Below are positions 26,253-35,555 of a DNA stretch of 64,000 nucleotides, in pieces (the stretch's first letter is position 1; every line of letters begins with the position of its first letter). Below the pieces are notes generated by a model. It was not told where the DNA came from. It searched no databases and saw only the letters and a program-made list of their open reading frames with translations. This DNA is from Hyphomicrobiales bacterium. GTDB taxonomy: Bacteria > Pseudomonadota > Alphaproteobacteria > Rhizobiales > Rhizobiaceae. The stretch spans positions 310,001-374,000 of the forward strand of contig UCAG01000003.1 in NCBI GenBank assembly GCA_900470285.1, read 5' to 3'. The translations under genes and the position numbers were made by a program.

Positions 26253-26726
26253 TTACTCCTCTGGTCGGGATACCACATAGTAAGCACAAGCCAACATAAA
26301 AAGCGCAACGCCTGCGCCTAAATATAATCCGGGCTGGGCGCTCCAGAGAAAAATCGCATAGCCGATCATCATACCGCCGCAAGCGAATTTCTTGGCACGA
26401 CGCGGAATCGCCCCGCGATCCCGCCATTTAATCACCAGCGGACCGAATTGCGGATGTGCCAGAATGCGCTTTTCAAGCTTGGGTGATGAGCGGGCAAAAA
26501 ACCATGCCGCCAGAATAATGAAGATTGTCGTCGGCATCACCGGCAGAATTGCACCGATAATCCCCAATCCCAGCATCAGAAAACCGAGACACAGATAAAG
26601 AAAGCGTTGCGGGCCGGACAGAACAACCGCTTGTGCAGGCGTCTGCTCTTGCTGCACGCGCTCCGGTGTAGTGACCGGCTTGGGCTCCGGCTTACTCAAG
26701 GAATGATCCGATGGAGGAAGCGACAT
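26253..26726 (-). CDS. DUF454 (YbaN family) inner membrane protein
   Basis: The 157-residue protein has a proline- and glutamine-rich N-terminal tail (residues 1-38) followed by three or four helices. GFLMLGLGIIGAILPVMPTTIFIILAAWFFARSSPKLEKRIL is the DUF454 signature, with HPQFGPLVIKWRDRGAIPRRAK on the cytoplasmic side. Function of the family is unknown. It is 48 bases upstream of the aminotransferase gene and likely cotranscribed. Confidence 0.88.
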   Translation of the reverse strand: MSLPPSDHSLSKPEPKPVTTPERVQQEQTPAQAVVLSGPQRFLYLCLGFLMLGLGIIGAILPVMPTTIFIILAAWFFARSSPKLEKRILAHPQFGPLVIKWRDRGAIPRRAKKFACGGMMIGYAIFLWSAQPGLYLGAGVALFMLACAYYVVSRPEE

Positions 26727-27436
26727 AATACGATCCGATATAATCTTCTGTTCCGGCTTTTGCCTTCCAACGTTTGCTTATCAACGTTTTCCGGCTGAGT
26801 TTGCACGTTTTTCAGCAGCAAAACCATCCTCCCCGATTCTGCCTTCCGGTCTTATTGTGCATCCAAAAACGCCTGCATTAAGCTCTAAACGCAAAAGGTG
26901 AGACAAGCAATCAGCTTTCAAAAACGTGATCACCGGCCAAAATCACAATTTTGCCATAATATTTACACCTTGGCGGAAAGCTTTTTAAACTTGTCCTGCA
27001 AACACAGATTGTACCGCTGTCTCCTTGGAGTCAGTCTTGAATCCGAAATTAAACATGTCCAGTTCTTGAAACGCGATCAGGCGCAGAGTCATATTTTCAT
27101 AAAAATAAATAATTCTATATATATTTTTGATTCAAGAAAGATAATATATAAAATATTAAAGCTTTAAATCAGAATATATACTCAATATAACGAAATTTTA
27201 CAGATTGTTAACCTAAAATTCAATCCAAAATATATTCCATTTGTGACCATTTCAGTGCCACATTTACATTGCAGTTGAGCGCCTGAACTTCTGTTACTTC
27301 AGATTATTGATAACGACAGACCGGATGACTGACTGCAATCTATCCGCATTCTGCGCCCGCGCTCTGACACAACCGTCGCGCCCGATATTTTGTACAATGA
27401 TTGTACAACCTCCGGCTGCTGACACCGGTACGACCT
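26727..27436. other. 710-base gap with a strongly AT-rich island
   Basis: No supported gene is present. Bases from about 27095 to 27250 are very AT-rich (27101-27160 has only about six G/C), unlike the surroundings at about 50 %. Such tracts are typical targets of nucleoid or MucR-type silencers in Rhizobiales. An open frame of 89 codons at 26898-27167 has no recognisable features and mostly follows the AT tract. The gap ends with the twin palindromes before rlpA. Confidence 0.5.
27390..27408. promoter_or_regulatory. Twin TTGTACAA palindromes upstream of rlpA
   Basis: Two identical self-complementary octamers TTGTACAA are separated by TGA, giving an 11-base repeat spacing, i.e. one helical turn. 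They lie 28 bases before the rlpA ATG, suited to an operator for a dimeric regulator, or a 5' UTR structure. The binding factor is unknown. Confidence 0.55.
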
Positions 27437-27814
27437 ATGACGACGATCCGCACCAAGCGCCTGCCTGCCCTCTTTGCATTTTCCGCCGCTGTCTTTTTAG
27501 TTTCTGCTTTTTCCGGCAGTCAGGCTGAAGCTGCTGCTGCCAATTGCGGCCGCGCCTCCTGGTATGCACTGACATCAAAAACCGCATCAGGTGAACGCAT
27601 GAATCCGGCAGGTATGACTGCCGCACACCGCACCCTGCCGCTCGGCAGCAAAGTACGTGTAACCAATCAGAACAACGGAAAATCGCTCGTGGTACGGATT
27701 AACGACCGCGGCCCGTTCATCAAAGGCCGTGTTCTGGATCTTTCCAAAGGCGCAGCTCAGAAACTCGGCTTTGTCGGCGCAGGCCATACCAAGGTTTGCT
27801 ACAACAAGCTGTAA
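27437..27814 (+). CDS. rlpA: RlpA-like septal ring lytic transglycosylase (DPBB domain)
   Basis: The 125-residue secreted protein has a Sec signal (residues 1-30, ending about AEA) and a double-psi beta-barrel domain: [18 protein letters not shown], then [15 protein letters not shown] and [28 protein letters not shown] with the catalytic-type Asp in NDRGPF. RlpA cleaves denuded glycan strands at the division septum in some species. No SPOR domain follows, so it is a short RlpA. The ATG is chosen over an upstream TTG because it gives a clean signal peptide; the ribosome site is weak. Confidence 0.88.
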   Translation: MTTIRTKRLPALFAFSAAVFLVSAFSGSQAEAAAANCGRASWYALTSKTASGERMNPAGMTAAHRTLPLGSKVRVTNQNNGKSLVVRINDRGPFIKGRVLDLSKGAAQKLGFVGAGHTKVCYNKL

Positions 27815-27825
27815 TCAACGCCGGA

Positions 27826-27920
27826 GCATTTCCTGTTCATTCCGGAACACCGGAAATGCTCTTCCTGTTTGCTTTCACGCATTTCCGGACGCAAAACCGG
27901 TCTCCGCTTTTACGGGAACA
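27826..27920. repeat. Dispersed intergenic palindromic element, copy 2
   Basis: GGAGCATTTCC pairs with GGAAATGCTC, and a second part carries AAAACCGGTCTCCGCTTTTA, the reverse of the shared core. It follows the rlpA stop at once. Confidence 0.6.
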
Positions 27921-27951
27921 TCAAAGGGGCAAAAATGCCTCTTAATGCTTG

Positions 27952-27966
27952 TTAACCATTTCTTAA
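27952..27966. promoter_or_regulatory. CtrA-type site 1 upstream of the BTLCP gene
   Basis: TTAA-CCATTTC-TTAA matches TTAA-N7-TTAA exactly, 95 bases before the gene's ATG. An additional half-site TTAA lies at 27942. Confidence 0.55.
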
Positions 27967-28018
27967 TAAACTCGGGTGCAGCGCGTCCGGCACAATTGAC
28001 TCTTACCTGTTACCGATA

Positions 28019-28033
28019 TTAACATTTCGTTAA
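28019..28033. promoter_or_regulatory. CtrA-type site 2 upstream of the BTLCP gene
   Basis: TTAA-CATTTCG-TTAA matches the CtrA consensus, 28 bases before the ATG. Its proximity to the start would suit repression, while the distal site would suit activation. Confidence 0.55.
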
Positions 28034-28060
28034 TAAGTGACTGTGGCTGAGGCGTTGTGT

Positions 28061-28690
28061 ATGTTCAGTTTTGTAAATTTAAAAAATCTGACATTGTCAG
28101 TCGCAGGCTTGGCAGCAAGTTTGGTATTAGCGCTCGGCTCATCAGCACTTGCGGCACAGACAGGCAGCCCGTTCATGGCAACCGGCGGTTTGACATCACA
28201 GCCAATCGGTCATTACGAATTCTGCAAACGGCTGCCAGCCGAGTGCAATGTTACTTCTGCGCAAACAGCTCCTGTCAAACTCGATCAGGCAACATGGGCG
28301 AAAATTGTTCAGGTCAATGTTGAAGTCAACGCGCTGATCCAGCCAATGACTGATATGGAAATCTACGGTGTGGAAGAATACTGGACCTATTCTACAACCG
28401 TTGGTGATTGTGAAGAATATGTACTGCTCAAGCGCCGTGAACTGGCCAAAGCCGGCATTCCGCTCAGCTCATTACTCATCACTGTGCTCCGCAAACCTGA
28501 TGGTGAAGGTCATGCGGTTCTGACCGTACGCACTGATCGCGGTGATTTCATTCTCGATAATCTGACCGATGCTGTGAAAAACTGGCAGGAAACCGATTAC
28601 ACTTATTTGAAGCGTCAGGCTGCCAACCATACCGGTCGTTGGGTTTCCATTGAAACTCCGGGCAATCTTGTTGTCGGCGCGGTTAAATAA
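28061..28690 (+). CDS. Secreted transglutaminase-like cysteine proteinase (BTLCP family)
   Basis: The 209-residue protein has a signal peptide (about residues 1-32, ending SSALA) and a transglutaminase-like fold. The putative catalytic triad is the Cys in GDCEEYVLLKRREL, the His in GEGHAVLTV and the Asp in DFILDNL. BTLCP proteins are periplasmic and, in alphaproteobacteria, common as stand-alone genes; related LapG proteins release adhesins, but the substrate here is unknown. GAGG precedes the ATG. Two CtrA-type sites lie upstream. It converges on comM. Confidence 0.85.
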   Translation: MFSFVNLKNLTLSVAGLAASLVLALGSSALAAQTGSPFMATGGLTSQPIGHYEFCKRLPAECNVTSAQTAPVKLDQATWAKIVQVNVEVNALIQPMTDMEIYGVEEYWTYSTTVGDCEEYVLLKRRELAKAGIPLSSLLITVLRKPDGEGHAVLTVRTDRGDFILDNLTDAVKNWQETDYTYLKRQAANHTGRWVSIETPGNLVVGAVK

Positions 28691-28717
28691 GCCTGCAGCG
28701 TAATATAAACGGCCTGG

Positions 28718-30253
28718 TCAGGCACTGACCATTTCCGTCGATGTACGATAGGAAACAGCCTCAGCCACATGTTTGCGCTCAACATGCGCTGCCGCTTCAA
28801 GATCAGCCAACGTACGTGCTACTTTCAAAACACGATGATAGGCACGCGCTGACAGCCGCAATTTCTCACTCACATAATAGAGCAATCTACGCCCGTCATT
28901 ACTGACCGCTGCGATCTCCTCCAGTATATTGGGCGGACAGGCGGCATTGGTCATAATATGCGCCATACCTAATTGCTGATAACGTTCCTGCTGGCTGTGC
29001 CGCGCCTGCGCTACACGTTGAGCCACCGTGGCACTACTTTCCGCCTGCCCTGTTAAAATCAGGTCAGAGGGCTTAAGAGCGGCCACATCTATCCGCAGAT
29101 CAATACGATCCAGCAATGGCCCTGATACCCGCGCCTGATAATCGCTGCGGCAGCGCGGGCCCCGTGCACAGGTAAAACCCGGTTCTCCGGCCATACCACA
29201 TTTACACGGGTTCATCGCCGCCACCAGTTGAAACCGTGCCGGATAGCTGATGCGATGATTGGCACGCGCGATCATACATTCACCTGTTTCCAAAGGCTGT
29301 CGCATCGAATCCAGCACCTGCGGTGAAAACTCCGGTAATTCATCAAGAAACAGCACGCCATGATGAGCCATGGATATCTCGCCGGGCTTTGCTTTATGCC
29401 CGCCGCCAACCATTGCCGCCATAGAAGCCGAATGATGCGGGCTGCGAAACGGCCTCCGGTCTGTGAGCTTACCGCCGGATAACATGCCGGAAACTGAGGC
29501 AATCATCGAGACATCGAGCATCTCCCGCGGAGACAAGGGCGGCAGAATACCGGGCAGGCGCTGCGCCAGCATGGACTTACCCGATCCCGGAGGGCCGACA
29601 AACAACAAATTATGATTGCCCGCTGCAGCCACCTCCAGCGCGCGCTTTGCTGTTTCCTGCCCTTTGACATCCGCCAGATCAGGAAACGCCTCCGGCCCAT
29701 CGGAAAGGCTCTTTATGGCCGGTTGCGGACGGGACAATACCTGTGAGCCACGAAAATGATTGGCCAATGCGATCAGACTGCGCGGATTGAGGATCGGCAT
29801 ATCCGCATCCGCCCATGCGGCCTCCGCCCCGCAAGCCTGCGGGCAGATCAATCCGAGATCATGCATATTGGCGGTTATCGCTGCGGGTAGCACACCGGCA
29901 ACCGGCGCGATTGTGCCATCCAGCGCCAGTTCTCCGAGCACGACAAAGGATTGCAGACAATCTTCCGGTAACGCACCGACCGCTACCATCAGCCCCATGG
30001 CAATCGGCAGATCATAATGCGAGCCTTCTTTGGGCAAATCCGCCGGTGCCAGATTGATGGTCACTTTCTTCACCGGCATTGACAGACCGGAGGCATGGAG
30101 TGCCGCCTGCACCCGCTCACGGCTCTCAGCCACAGCCTTGTCCGGCAGGCCGACAATCGACATGCTCATCTTGCCCGGTGCAGCCATTACCTGCACATCA
30201 ACTAGCTTGGCCTCAATTCCCTGAAAAGCAACCGTACTGACCCGTGCAATCAT
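28718..30253 (-). CDS. comM: YifB/ComM family Mg-chelatase-like AAA+ ATPase
   Basis: The 511-residue protein has an N-terminal Lon-protease-like domain (residues 1-170), an AAA+ module with Walker A GPPGSGKS (220-227) and Walker B FLDEL, a zinc-like cluster CKCGMAGEPGFTCARGPRC, and a C-terminal Mg_chelatase_C domain. ComM is a hexameric helicase that promotes branch migration during natural transformation in other bacteria. It is the expected length. It is transcribed leftward, behind the gshB terminator. Confidence 0.92.
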   Translation of the reverse strand: MIARVSTVAFQGIEAKLVDVQVMAAPGKMSMSIVGLPDKAVAESRERVQAALHASGLSMPVKKVTINLAPADLPKEGSHYDLPIAMGLMVAVGALPEDCLQSFVVLGELALDGTIAPVAGVLPAAITANMHDLGLICPQACGAEAAWADADMPILNPRSLIALANHFRGSQVLSRPQPAIKSLSDGPEAFPDLADVKGQETAKRALEVAAAGNHNLLFVGPPGSGKSMLAQRLPGILPPLSPREMLDVSMIASVSGMLSGGKLTDRRPFRSPHHSASMAAMVGGGHKAKPGEISMAHHGVLFLDELPEFSPQVLDSMRQPLETGECMIARANHRISYPARFQLVAAMNPCKCGMAGEPGFTCARGPRCRSDYQARVSGPLLDRIDLRIDVAALKPSDLILTGQAESSATVAQRVAQARHSQQERYQQLGMAHIMTNAACPPNILEEIAAVSNDGRRLLYYVSEKLRLSARAYHRVLKVARTLADLEAAAHVERKHVAEAVSYRTSTEMVSA

Positions 30254-30312
30254 TTCATGCCCCCACCTGATACATCATTTTAAGCAGGGGAAATGCACAA
30301 CATCAACAAACA

Positions 30313-30348
30313 AAAACACCGGAAACGCAAATGAGCTTCCGGTGTTTT
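30313..30348. terminator. Terminator after gshB
   Basis: Stem AAAACACCGGAA/TTCCGGTGTTTT, 12-base loop, 34 bases after the gshB stop; the T-run (TTTT) on the minus strand is followed by GTTTG. Confidence 0.75.
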
Positions 30349-30381
30349 ATTAATTATATCAATTAGTTATAAAGATAAAAT

Positions 30382-31323
30382 TTAAGCGCGCTTCGCTTCA
30401 ACCACATCCCAGAACAATTGCGCAATATCCGCACCGCCGAAGCGCTTGATCTCACGGATACCGGTTGGTGAAGTCACGTTAATCTCGGTCATGTAATCAC
30501 CGATCACATCAATACCGACCAGAATAAAGCCGCGCTCTTTTAGCGATGGTCCGATGCGTGCGCAGATTTCTTTTTCACGTGGTGTCAGTTCCGTGGCTTC
30601 CGCACGACCGCCGACATGCATGTTGGAGCGGGCATCGCTCTCCGCCGGTACGCGGTTGATTGCCCCCACCGGTTCACCATCAATCAGAATAATGCGCTTA
30701 TCGCCGGAGCGTACATCTTTCAGATAACGCTGCGCGATGAACGGCTCGCGATACATCTGCTCGAACATTTCCAGCAGTGATGTCAGATTGCGGTCATCTG
30801 TCGTCAGGTGGAAGACGCCTGCACCGCCATTGCCGTAAAGCGGCTTGATGATGATATCGCCGAACTCCCTGCGGAATTTGAGCACTTCCTGCAAGTCTTT
30901 GGTAATCAGTGTTTCCGGCATCAGATCCGGAAATTCTGTGACAAAGATTTTCTCAGGGCTGTTGCGCACCCATGCCGGATCATTCACCACCAATGTCTTC
31001 GGATGAATACGCTCCAGAAGATGGGTTGTGGTGATATAATTCATGTCAAAAGGCGGATCCTGACGCAGCAGAATAACGTCCATTTCCGACAAATCCGTAT
31101 GCACGGCTTCACCGAGTGTGAAATGATCGCCTTCAATATCACGCACCTGCAACGGCTCCAGAGCCGCGCTGACCACACCATCACGCATCGACAGGCGATC
31201 CGGTGTGTAATGATAAAGCTCATGGCCACGCTCTGCTGCCGCAAGGCACAAAGCAAAGCTGGTATCACCCGCGATACGAATGGAATTGATATGGTCCATC
31301 TGAACCGCAATTTTCAAAGCCAT
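30382..31323 (-). CDS. gshB: Glutathione synthetase
   Basis: Ligates gamma-glutamylcysteine and glycine with ATP. The 313-residue ATP-grasp enzyme starts [12 protein letters not shown]; signatures are [15 protein letters not shown] (phosphate loop), [29 protein letters not shown], and [13 protein letters not shown] (metal and glutathione binding). It is transcribed alone between two terminators, next to comM, a neighbourhood common in Rhizobiales. Confidence 0.95.
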   Translation of the reverse strand: MALKIAVQMDHINSIRIAGDTSFALCLAAAERGHELYHYTPDRLSMRDGVVSAALEPLQVRDIEGDHFTLGEAVHTDLSEMDVILLRQDPPFDMNYITTTHLLERIHPKTLVVNDPAWVRNSPEKIFVTEFPDLMPETLITKDLQEVLKFRREFGDIIIKPLYGNGGAGVFHLTTDDRNLTSLLEMFEQMYREPFIAQRYLKDVRSGDKRIILIDGEPVGAINRVPAESDARSNMHVGGRAEATELTPREKEICARIGPSLKERGFILVGIDVIGDYMTEINVTSPTGIREIKRFGGADIAQLFWDVVEAKRA

Positions 31324-31372
31324 GGTGCCCTCTGTCTCATAATTTCAGTAACTGCTATGCATATTTAATACA

Positions 31373-31400
31373 AAATACCGGCCAGTAAAGGCCGGTATTT
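31373..31400. terminator. Terminator between DUF1330 gene and gshB
   Basis: Stem AAATACCGGCC/GGCCGGTATTT with 6-nt loop, closing the FMN reductase-pyrF-DUF1330 transcript. Confidence 0.8.
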
Positions 31401-31424
31401 ATAATGCTAACTACATTAATGTGA

Positions 31425-31718
31425 TCAGGCTGCATTGCCTTCAACAATTATAACCTCACCATCGGCAACAGTCTGACGAATTACCACTGCCGCCTGATAT
31501 TCCGGTGAATTATAACAATCCAGCGCATGCTGCATGCTTGGAAATTCGATGATGACATTACGCGCCCGTCCCTGCCCTTCTACCGCATGGGCAGCACCGC
31601 CACGGGCAATGAAATTGGCGCCGAAACGCTCAAAAGCGGGCTTGGCTGTACTGATATAGTCTTTGTAGCGTTCAGCATCACGCACATCCACGCGGGCAAT
31701 CCAGTAAGCTTTCGTCAT
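31425..31718 (-). CDS. DUF1330 family protein
   Basis: The 97-residue protein has the dimeric alpha/beta barrel-like DUF1330 fold: KAYWIARVDVRDAERYKDYISTAKPAFERFGANFIARGG, then NVIIEFPSMQHALDCYNSPEYQ. Function is unknown; related folds act on small aromatic compounds. The second of two adjacent ATGs has the better distance to GGGAG. It follows pyrF by 22 bases and likely shares its transcript. Confidence 0.85.
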   Translation of the reverse strand: MTKAYWIARVDVRDAERYKDYISTAKPAFERFGANFIARGGAAHAVEGQGRARNVIIEFPSMQHALDCYNSPEYQAAVVIRQTVADGEVIIVEGNAA

Positions 31719-31740
31719 CATTTACTCCCATTCATGATTT

Positions 31741-32460
31741 TCACACAGCCGCAGCCATTTCTTCCAGAATGCTCTGTGCCGCCGCTTTACGATCTGCAGC
31801 ACCAACAATCGGACGCGCCACAACCAGATGGCTCGAACCGGCGCGAAGTGCATCTGCCGGTGTCATCACACGTTTCTGGTCTCCGGCTTCACTGCCCGCA
31901 GGACGGATACCCGGCGTGACAATCGCCATATCCGGCCCGACTATTTTACGGATAGCGGCCGACTCTGCAGCCGAAGCCACAATACCACCCATGCCTGCAT
32001 CACGCGCCTGCTGTGCGCGGCGCAACACGAGTTCCTCCGGCGACATATTGTAACCGGCTTCCAGCATATCTGCCTGATCCATCGAGGTCAGAACAGTCAC
32101 ACCAAGCAGGCAGAGGTCTGAGCCTTTAGCAGCTTCAACAGCGGCACGCATCGCTTTTGGGTAGGCATGCAGCGTCATCATGGTCACACCGCGCTTGGCG
32201 ATATTCTCCACGCCTTTGGCGATTGTATTGTCGATATCGAGCAGTTTCACATCAAGAAAGACTTTTTTGCCCATTGAAAGCAGGCGTGAAGCAAAATCCA
32301 GACCGCCACCCTTTGCCGTTTGCGAAAACACCAGCTGGTAACCGATTTTATAGAACGAAACCGTATCGCCAAGTTCCTCAACGATCTTTTCCGCTGCAAT
32401 TATATCCGGCACATCAAGGCCAACGATCAACCGGTCGCGCACGCTGCTCACATCCATCAT
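31741..32460 (-). CDS. pyrF: Orotidine 5'-phosphate decarboxylase
   Basis: Last step of UMP synthesis. The 239-residue TIM barrel has the catalytic array [10 protein letters not shown] (Asp-Lys-x-x-Asp) and ends with [16 protein letters not shown], the phosphate-binding loop, and [11 protein letters not shown]. The ATG pair behind GGAG is used as start. It is grouped with an FMN reductase upstream and DUF1330 downstream. Confidence 0.95.
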   Translation of the reverse strand: MMDVSSVRDRLIVGLDVPDIIAAEKIVEELGDTVSFYKIGYQLVFSQTAKGGGLDFASRLLSMGKKVFLDVKLLDIDNTIAKGVENIAKRGVTMMTLHAYPKAMRAAVEAAKGSDLCLLGVTVLTSMDQADMLEAGYNMSPEELVLRRAQQARDAGMGGIVASAAESAAIRKIVGPDMAIVTPGIRPAGSEAGDQKRVMTPADALRAGSSHLVVARPIVGAADRKAAAQSILEEMAAAV

Positions 32461-32527
32461 CTGTCTCCGCACTTCATTCTGATCTGAAATTTATCCCTCA
32501 TCGCACAACAAGCGCTGAGTGAAAAGA

Positions 32528-33088
32528 TCAGATCTTGCTGATAAGGCTGCGACAGACACGGGCAAGGGTCTGCGCCGTGCGTTCATCGCGCAAAGCGCCG
32601 TCTTCATTGAATGCCTGATGGGCATGGGGAACAGAACATTGCTCGGAAATAATCTGGGTATTGAGCATCATCATAACCGAGCGCAGATGATACAGACCGC
32701 GCATACCGCCAAATCCGCCCGGTGAAGACGAGCACAGTGCCACCGTCAGATGCGATGTCGGCTGAAACGGCTTGCCACCATCCTCATGAATGCGGCTGAT
32801 CCAATCCAGCGTGTTTTTCAGCAAAGGCGGGATTGAGGAATTATATTCAGGCGAAGCAATCAGCAGGCCTTTATGCGCCGCAAACAACCGTGCAAGCTTA
32901 TAAGCATTTTCCGGAATGCCCTCTTCCGCTTCCAGATCCTGATCCATAATCGGCAGCGGATAATCTTTGAGCGAAATATAGGTTACGTCTGCGCCCTGCC
33001 GCGTCAGTTCCTGCACGGCAGCTCCGGCAAGCTGACCGCTATAGGCATTTTTACGGGTGGATCCGGCAAAAACGAGAACTGAGGACAT
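32528..33088 (-). CDS. NADPH-dependent FMN reductase (flavodoxin-like)
   Basis: The 186-residue flavodoxin-fold enzyme has VLVFAGSTRKNAYSG (phosphate loop), LKDYPLPIMDQD, and SPEYNSSIPPLLKNTLDW, the FMN-binding signature of the FMN_red family (chromate/quinone/azo reductase type). The natural substrate is not evident. It is upstream of pyrF by 67 bases. The ATG with AGGA upstream is used. Confidence 0.88.
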   Translation of the reverse strand: MSSVLVFAGSTRKNAYSGQLAGAAVQELTRQGADVTYISLKDYPLPIMDQDLEAEEGIPENAYKLARLFAAHKGLLIASPEYNSSIPPLLKNTLDWISRIHEDGGKPFQPTSHLTVALCSSSPGGFGGMRGLYHLRSVMMMLNTQIISEQCSVPHAHQAFNEDGALRDERTAQTLARVCRSLISKI

Positions 33089-33153
33089 AGAGCTGATCCT
33101 TTCAATGACACGCAAATTAAATAGTCAGAACATCACTATTTAGCGCCGCATAT

Positions 33154-33191
33154 AAAAAAGCAACGCCGCATCAACATTCTGATACGGCGTT
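33154..33191 (-). terminator. Terminator after pmtA
   Basis: Stem AACGCCGTATCA/TGATGCGGCGTT (one G-U pair), 6-nt loop, then GCTTTTTT on the minus strand. Confidence 0.85.
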
Positions 33192-33220
33192 CTGTGCTGC
33201 ATTCTACGGTTGGTCGTAAT

Positions 33221-33820
33221 CTATACCAGAATCCGGCGATAAACCCACAGGCGCGCAGGCGGCAGGTTGCGCAGAATAAAATCAAAACCTTCGACACTAT
33301 AGGCACCGCGCCCGACCGGCAGCGGTGAAACCGGCCCGTAAGAAATCTGCATGACCGGACGGCCGGCAGGAATACGGGTCAGCAAATCGCCAAGAAATGC
33401 CAGTCGTTTTTCCATCGGGAAATTAAGCAGCGGCACGGCGGAAATCACGCTGTCAAACTGCTGATCCCGCGCTTCACCGAGCACATTATCAAGATCAAAG
33501 GCATCGCCCTGCAGAAAGTTCACCCCCGCATAAGTGCTTTGCAAATGGTGGAAAAACTCAGCCGAATATTCAACCGAATACAGGTTTTGCGGCTCAATTC
33601 CGCGCTCAAGAATGGCTTTGGTAATCACACCGGTGCCGGGCCCCAGTTCCAGAACCGGCAGCCCCGATGACGGGTTAACAATGCTGGCCATGCGGCGTGC
33701 TGTAACACCACTTGTCGGCAGAATGGCACCGACAGCTTTCGGCTTATCGATCCAGCCTTTGAAGAAGCGGATCTCTTCATCGAATTTTTGTGCAAGTTTC
33801 TTTGGTATCAGCCCAGCCAT
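33221..33820 (-). CDS. pmtA: Phospholipid N-methyltransferase PmtA
   Basis: PmtA methylates phosphatidylethanolamine stepwise to phosphatidylcholine with SAM, a membrane trait of Rhizobiales and Brucellaceae. The 199-residue protein has motif I VLELGPGTG (56-64) and the rhizobial PmtA-type N-terminus KKLAQKFDEEIRFFKGWIDKPKAVGAI. The ATG behind GGGAG is chosen; a longer frame would add 48 residues unlike the family. It is read as a monocistronic gene between dnaJ and the FMN reductase. Confidence 0.88.
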   Translation of the reverse strand: MAGLIPKKLAQKFDEEIRFFKGWIDKPKAVGAILPTSGVTARRMASIVNPSSGLPVLELGPGTGVITKAILERGIEPQNLYSVEYSAEFFHHLQSTYAGVNFLQGDAFDLDNVLGEARDQQFDSVISAVPLLNFPMEKRLAFLGDLLTRIPAGRPVMQISYGPVSPLPVGRGAYSVEGFDFILRNLPPARLWVYRRILV

Positions 33821-33936
33821 CAAATACTCCCATATGTCGCCAGCAGACAAAGAATTGCCGCGTTTCGCGGCGGAAGCAAGGCAAAAACGGAGAGAGATGA
33901 TATTTTTCTTTGTGACCCCCATAAAATAGGGCGCAT

Positions 33937-33972
33937 AAAAAAGCGGCATTTGCATGAAATACAAATGCCGCT
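33937..33972 (-). terminator. Terminator after dnaJ
   Basis: Stem AGCGGCATTTG/CAAATGCCGCT, 9-nt loop, then TTTTTT on the minus strand. A second, weaker hairpin (TTAGAGC/GCTCTAA, 33999-34023) overlaps the dnaJ stop codon. Confidence 0.8.
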
Positions 33973-34019
33973 CCGGTTATTTTCTGCAATAAAAGCGCTT
34001 AGAGCATAATTTTAAAGCT

Positions 34020-35165
34020 CTAATCGCGAATACCTTCAAAGAATTCTTTCATCCGCGAGAAAAAGCCAGTCGATTGCGGGCTGTTTTCCTTTGACGAAAT
34101 CTGCTCAAACTCTTCGAGCAATTCACGCTGACGCTTGCTCAGATTCTGCGGTGTTTCAATCGCAATCTGGATATAGAGATCGCCGGTTGTCTGCTGGCGC
34201 AATACCGGCATGCCCTTACCCTTGAGGCGGAACTGTTTGCCGTTCTGGGTGCCTTCCGGCACTTTCACACGGGTCTGCGTACCATCAAGCGTTGCCACTT
34301 CAAACTGACCGCCCAGTGCTGCTGTCGCCATTGAGATCGGCACTTTGCAATAAAGGTCAGATCCGTCGCGCTGGAAGAATTCATGCGGCTTGATCGACAG
34401 GAAAATATAAAGATCACCGCTCGGTCCGCCGCGTGTACCGGCTTCACCTTCACCGGTCAGGCGAATGCGTGTGCCGTCTTCAATCCCTGCCGGAATATTG
34501 ACCGACAGATTGCGTTCCTGACTGATACGTCCCGCACCGTCACATTTCGGGCACGGATCTTTAATCATCTGGCCACGGCCGTTACAGGTGTGACAGGTAC
34601 GCTCCACAGAGAAAAAGCCCTGCGCCACGCGCACACGACCGGCGCCGCCGCAAGTTGTACAGGTAACCGGCTGTGTGCCTTTCTTGGCACCGGTACCCGT
34701 GCATTCCTCACAGGAAATAGAGCCCGGAACACTGATCTGTGCCGTTTTACCGGCATAGGCTTCTTCGAGTGTTACTTCCATATTATAGCGCAGATCAGCA
34801 CCGCGCTCACGGCCGCCGGAGCGACGGTTGCGACCGCCACCCATAACATCGCCGAAAATATCCTCGAAAATATCAGCAAAGCCACCGGCACCAAAACCGC
34901 CGCCGCCGAAGCCGCCAAATCCGCCGGCACCGCCGCCGCCATTTTCAAAGGCTGCATGACCGAAACGGTCATAGGCCGCACGTTTTTGCGGGTCTTTCAG
35001 CACGTCATAGGCTTCGCCCAGCTCAAGAAATTTGCGCTCTGCTTCCGCATCATTCGGATTGCGATCCGGATGATATTGCATTGCCAGTTTGCGATAGGCC
35101 GTTTTAATAACCTTATCATCCGCAGTTCTGACAACGCCGAGCGTTTCGTAGTAATCCACTTTCAT
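34020..35165 (-). CDS. dnaJ: Chaperone DnaJ
   Basis: Hsp40 co-chaperone that stimulates DnaK ATPase. The 381-residue protein has the J-domain HPD motif at 32-34, a Gly/Phe-rich linker ([17 protein letters not shown]), four zinc-binding C-x-x-C-x-G-x-G repeats ([33 protein letters not shown]) and a C-terminal peptide-binding domain. It is 390 bases from dnaK, separated by a terminator and a dispersed repeat, so it probably has its own promoter. Confidence 0.97.
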   Translation of the reverse strand: MKVDYYETLGVVRTADDKVIKTAYRKLAMQYHPDRNPNDAEAERKFLELGEAYDVLKDPQKRAAYDRFGHAAFENGGGGAGGFGGFGGGGFGAGGFADIFEDIFGDVMGGGRNRRSGGRERGADLRYNMEVTLEEAYAGKTAQISVPGSISCEECTGTGAKKGTQPVTCTTCGGAGRVRVAQGFFSVERTCHTCNGRGQMIKDPCPKCDGAGRISQERNLSVNIPAGIEDGTRIRLTGEGEAGTRGGPSGDLYIFLSIKPHEFFQRDGSDLYCKVPISMATAALGGQFEVATLDGTQTRVKVPEGTQNGKQFRLKGKGMPVLRQQTTGDLYIQIAIETPQNLSKRQRELLEEFEQISSKENSPQSTGFFSRMKEFFEGIRD

Positions 35166-35250
35166 AAACCATTCGTCCCGATGGCTGTTGTCTGATGATG
35201 CCGCCCCGATCAGAACATTTTCAGACAGTCATTGAAGGTTGTCGCAGCCC

Positions 35251-35356
35251 TAGAGCGTGTCGCGTTTAATCGTATCCACTGCTCTCGCTCTAACGGTTTG
35301 TTTTACGCATGTCTTAAACCCAAAACCGGTACCCACTTTTGGGAGACATGCTCTAG
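35251..35356. repeat. Dispersed intergenic palindromic element, copy 3
   Basis: About 105 bases bounded by AGAGCGTGTC and GACATGCTCT, which pair, enclosing AAAACCGGTACCCACTTTT. Closely similar to the copy at 47822. It lies between dnaK and dnaJ; the rest of this 390-base gap holds the dnaK terminator. Confidence 0.65.
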
Positions 35357-35512
35357 TTTTTAACAAACCAATATCCGGCGCTGACCTGTTCATCCCGTCC
35401 GGTTTATGTGGTGACACCGCAAACCGATGTCCAGAGACGGGTAAATTCATGTGCCCTGAATTTTGCATTTTGCCGTAAAAGACATGCAAAACCGCAGGCA
35501 ACTGAATGGACA

Positions 35513-35537
35513 AAAGCCCGGCACTAAGCCGGGCTTT
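35513..35537 (-). terminator. Terminator after dnaK
   Basis: Stem AAAGCCCGGC/GCCGGGCTTT with a 5-nt loop, 19 bases past the dnaK stop, followed by TTTG on the minus strand. Confidence 0.75.
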
Positions 35538-35555
35538 GCCTTTCAACCTGATAAA

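Noticed and set aside
26898-27167. Open frame of 89 codons in the AT-rich gap
   Set aside because: Codons follow the AT-rich composition, there is no recognisable domain, and the ribosome site is weak.
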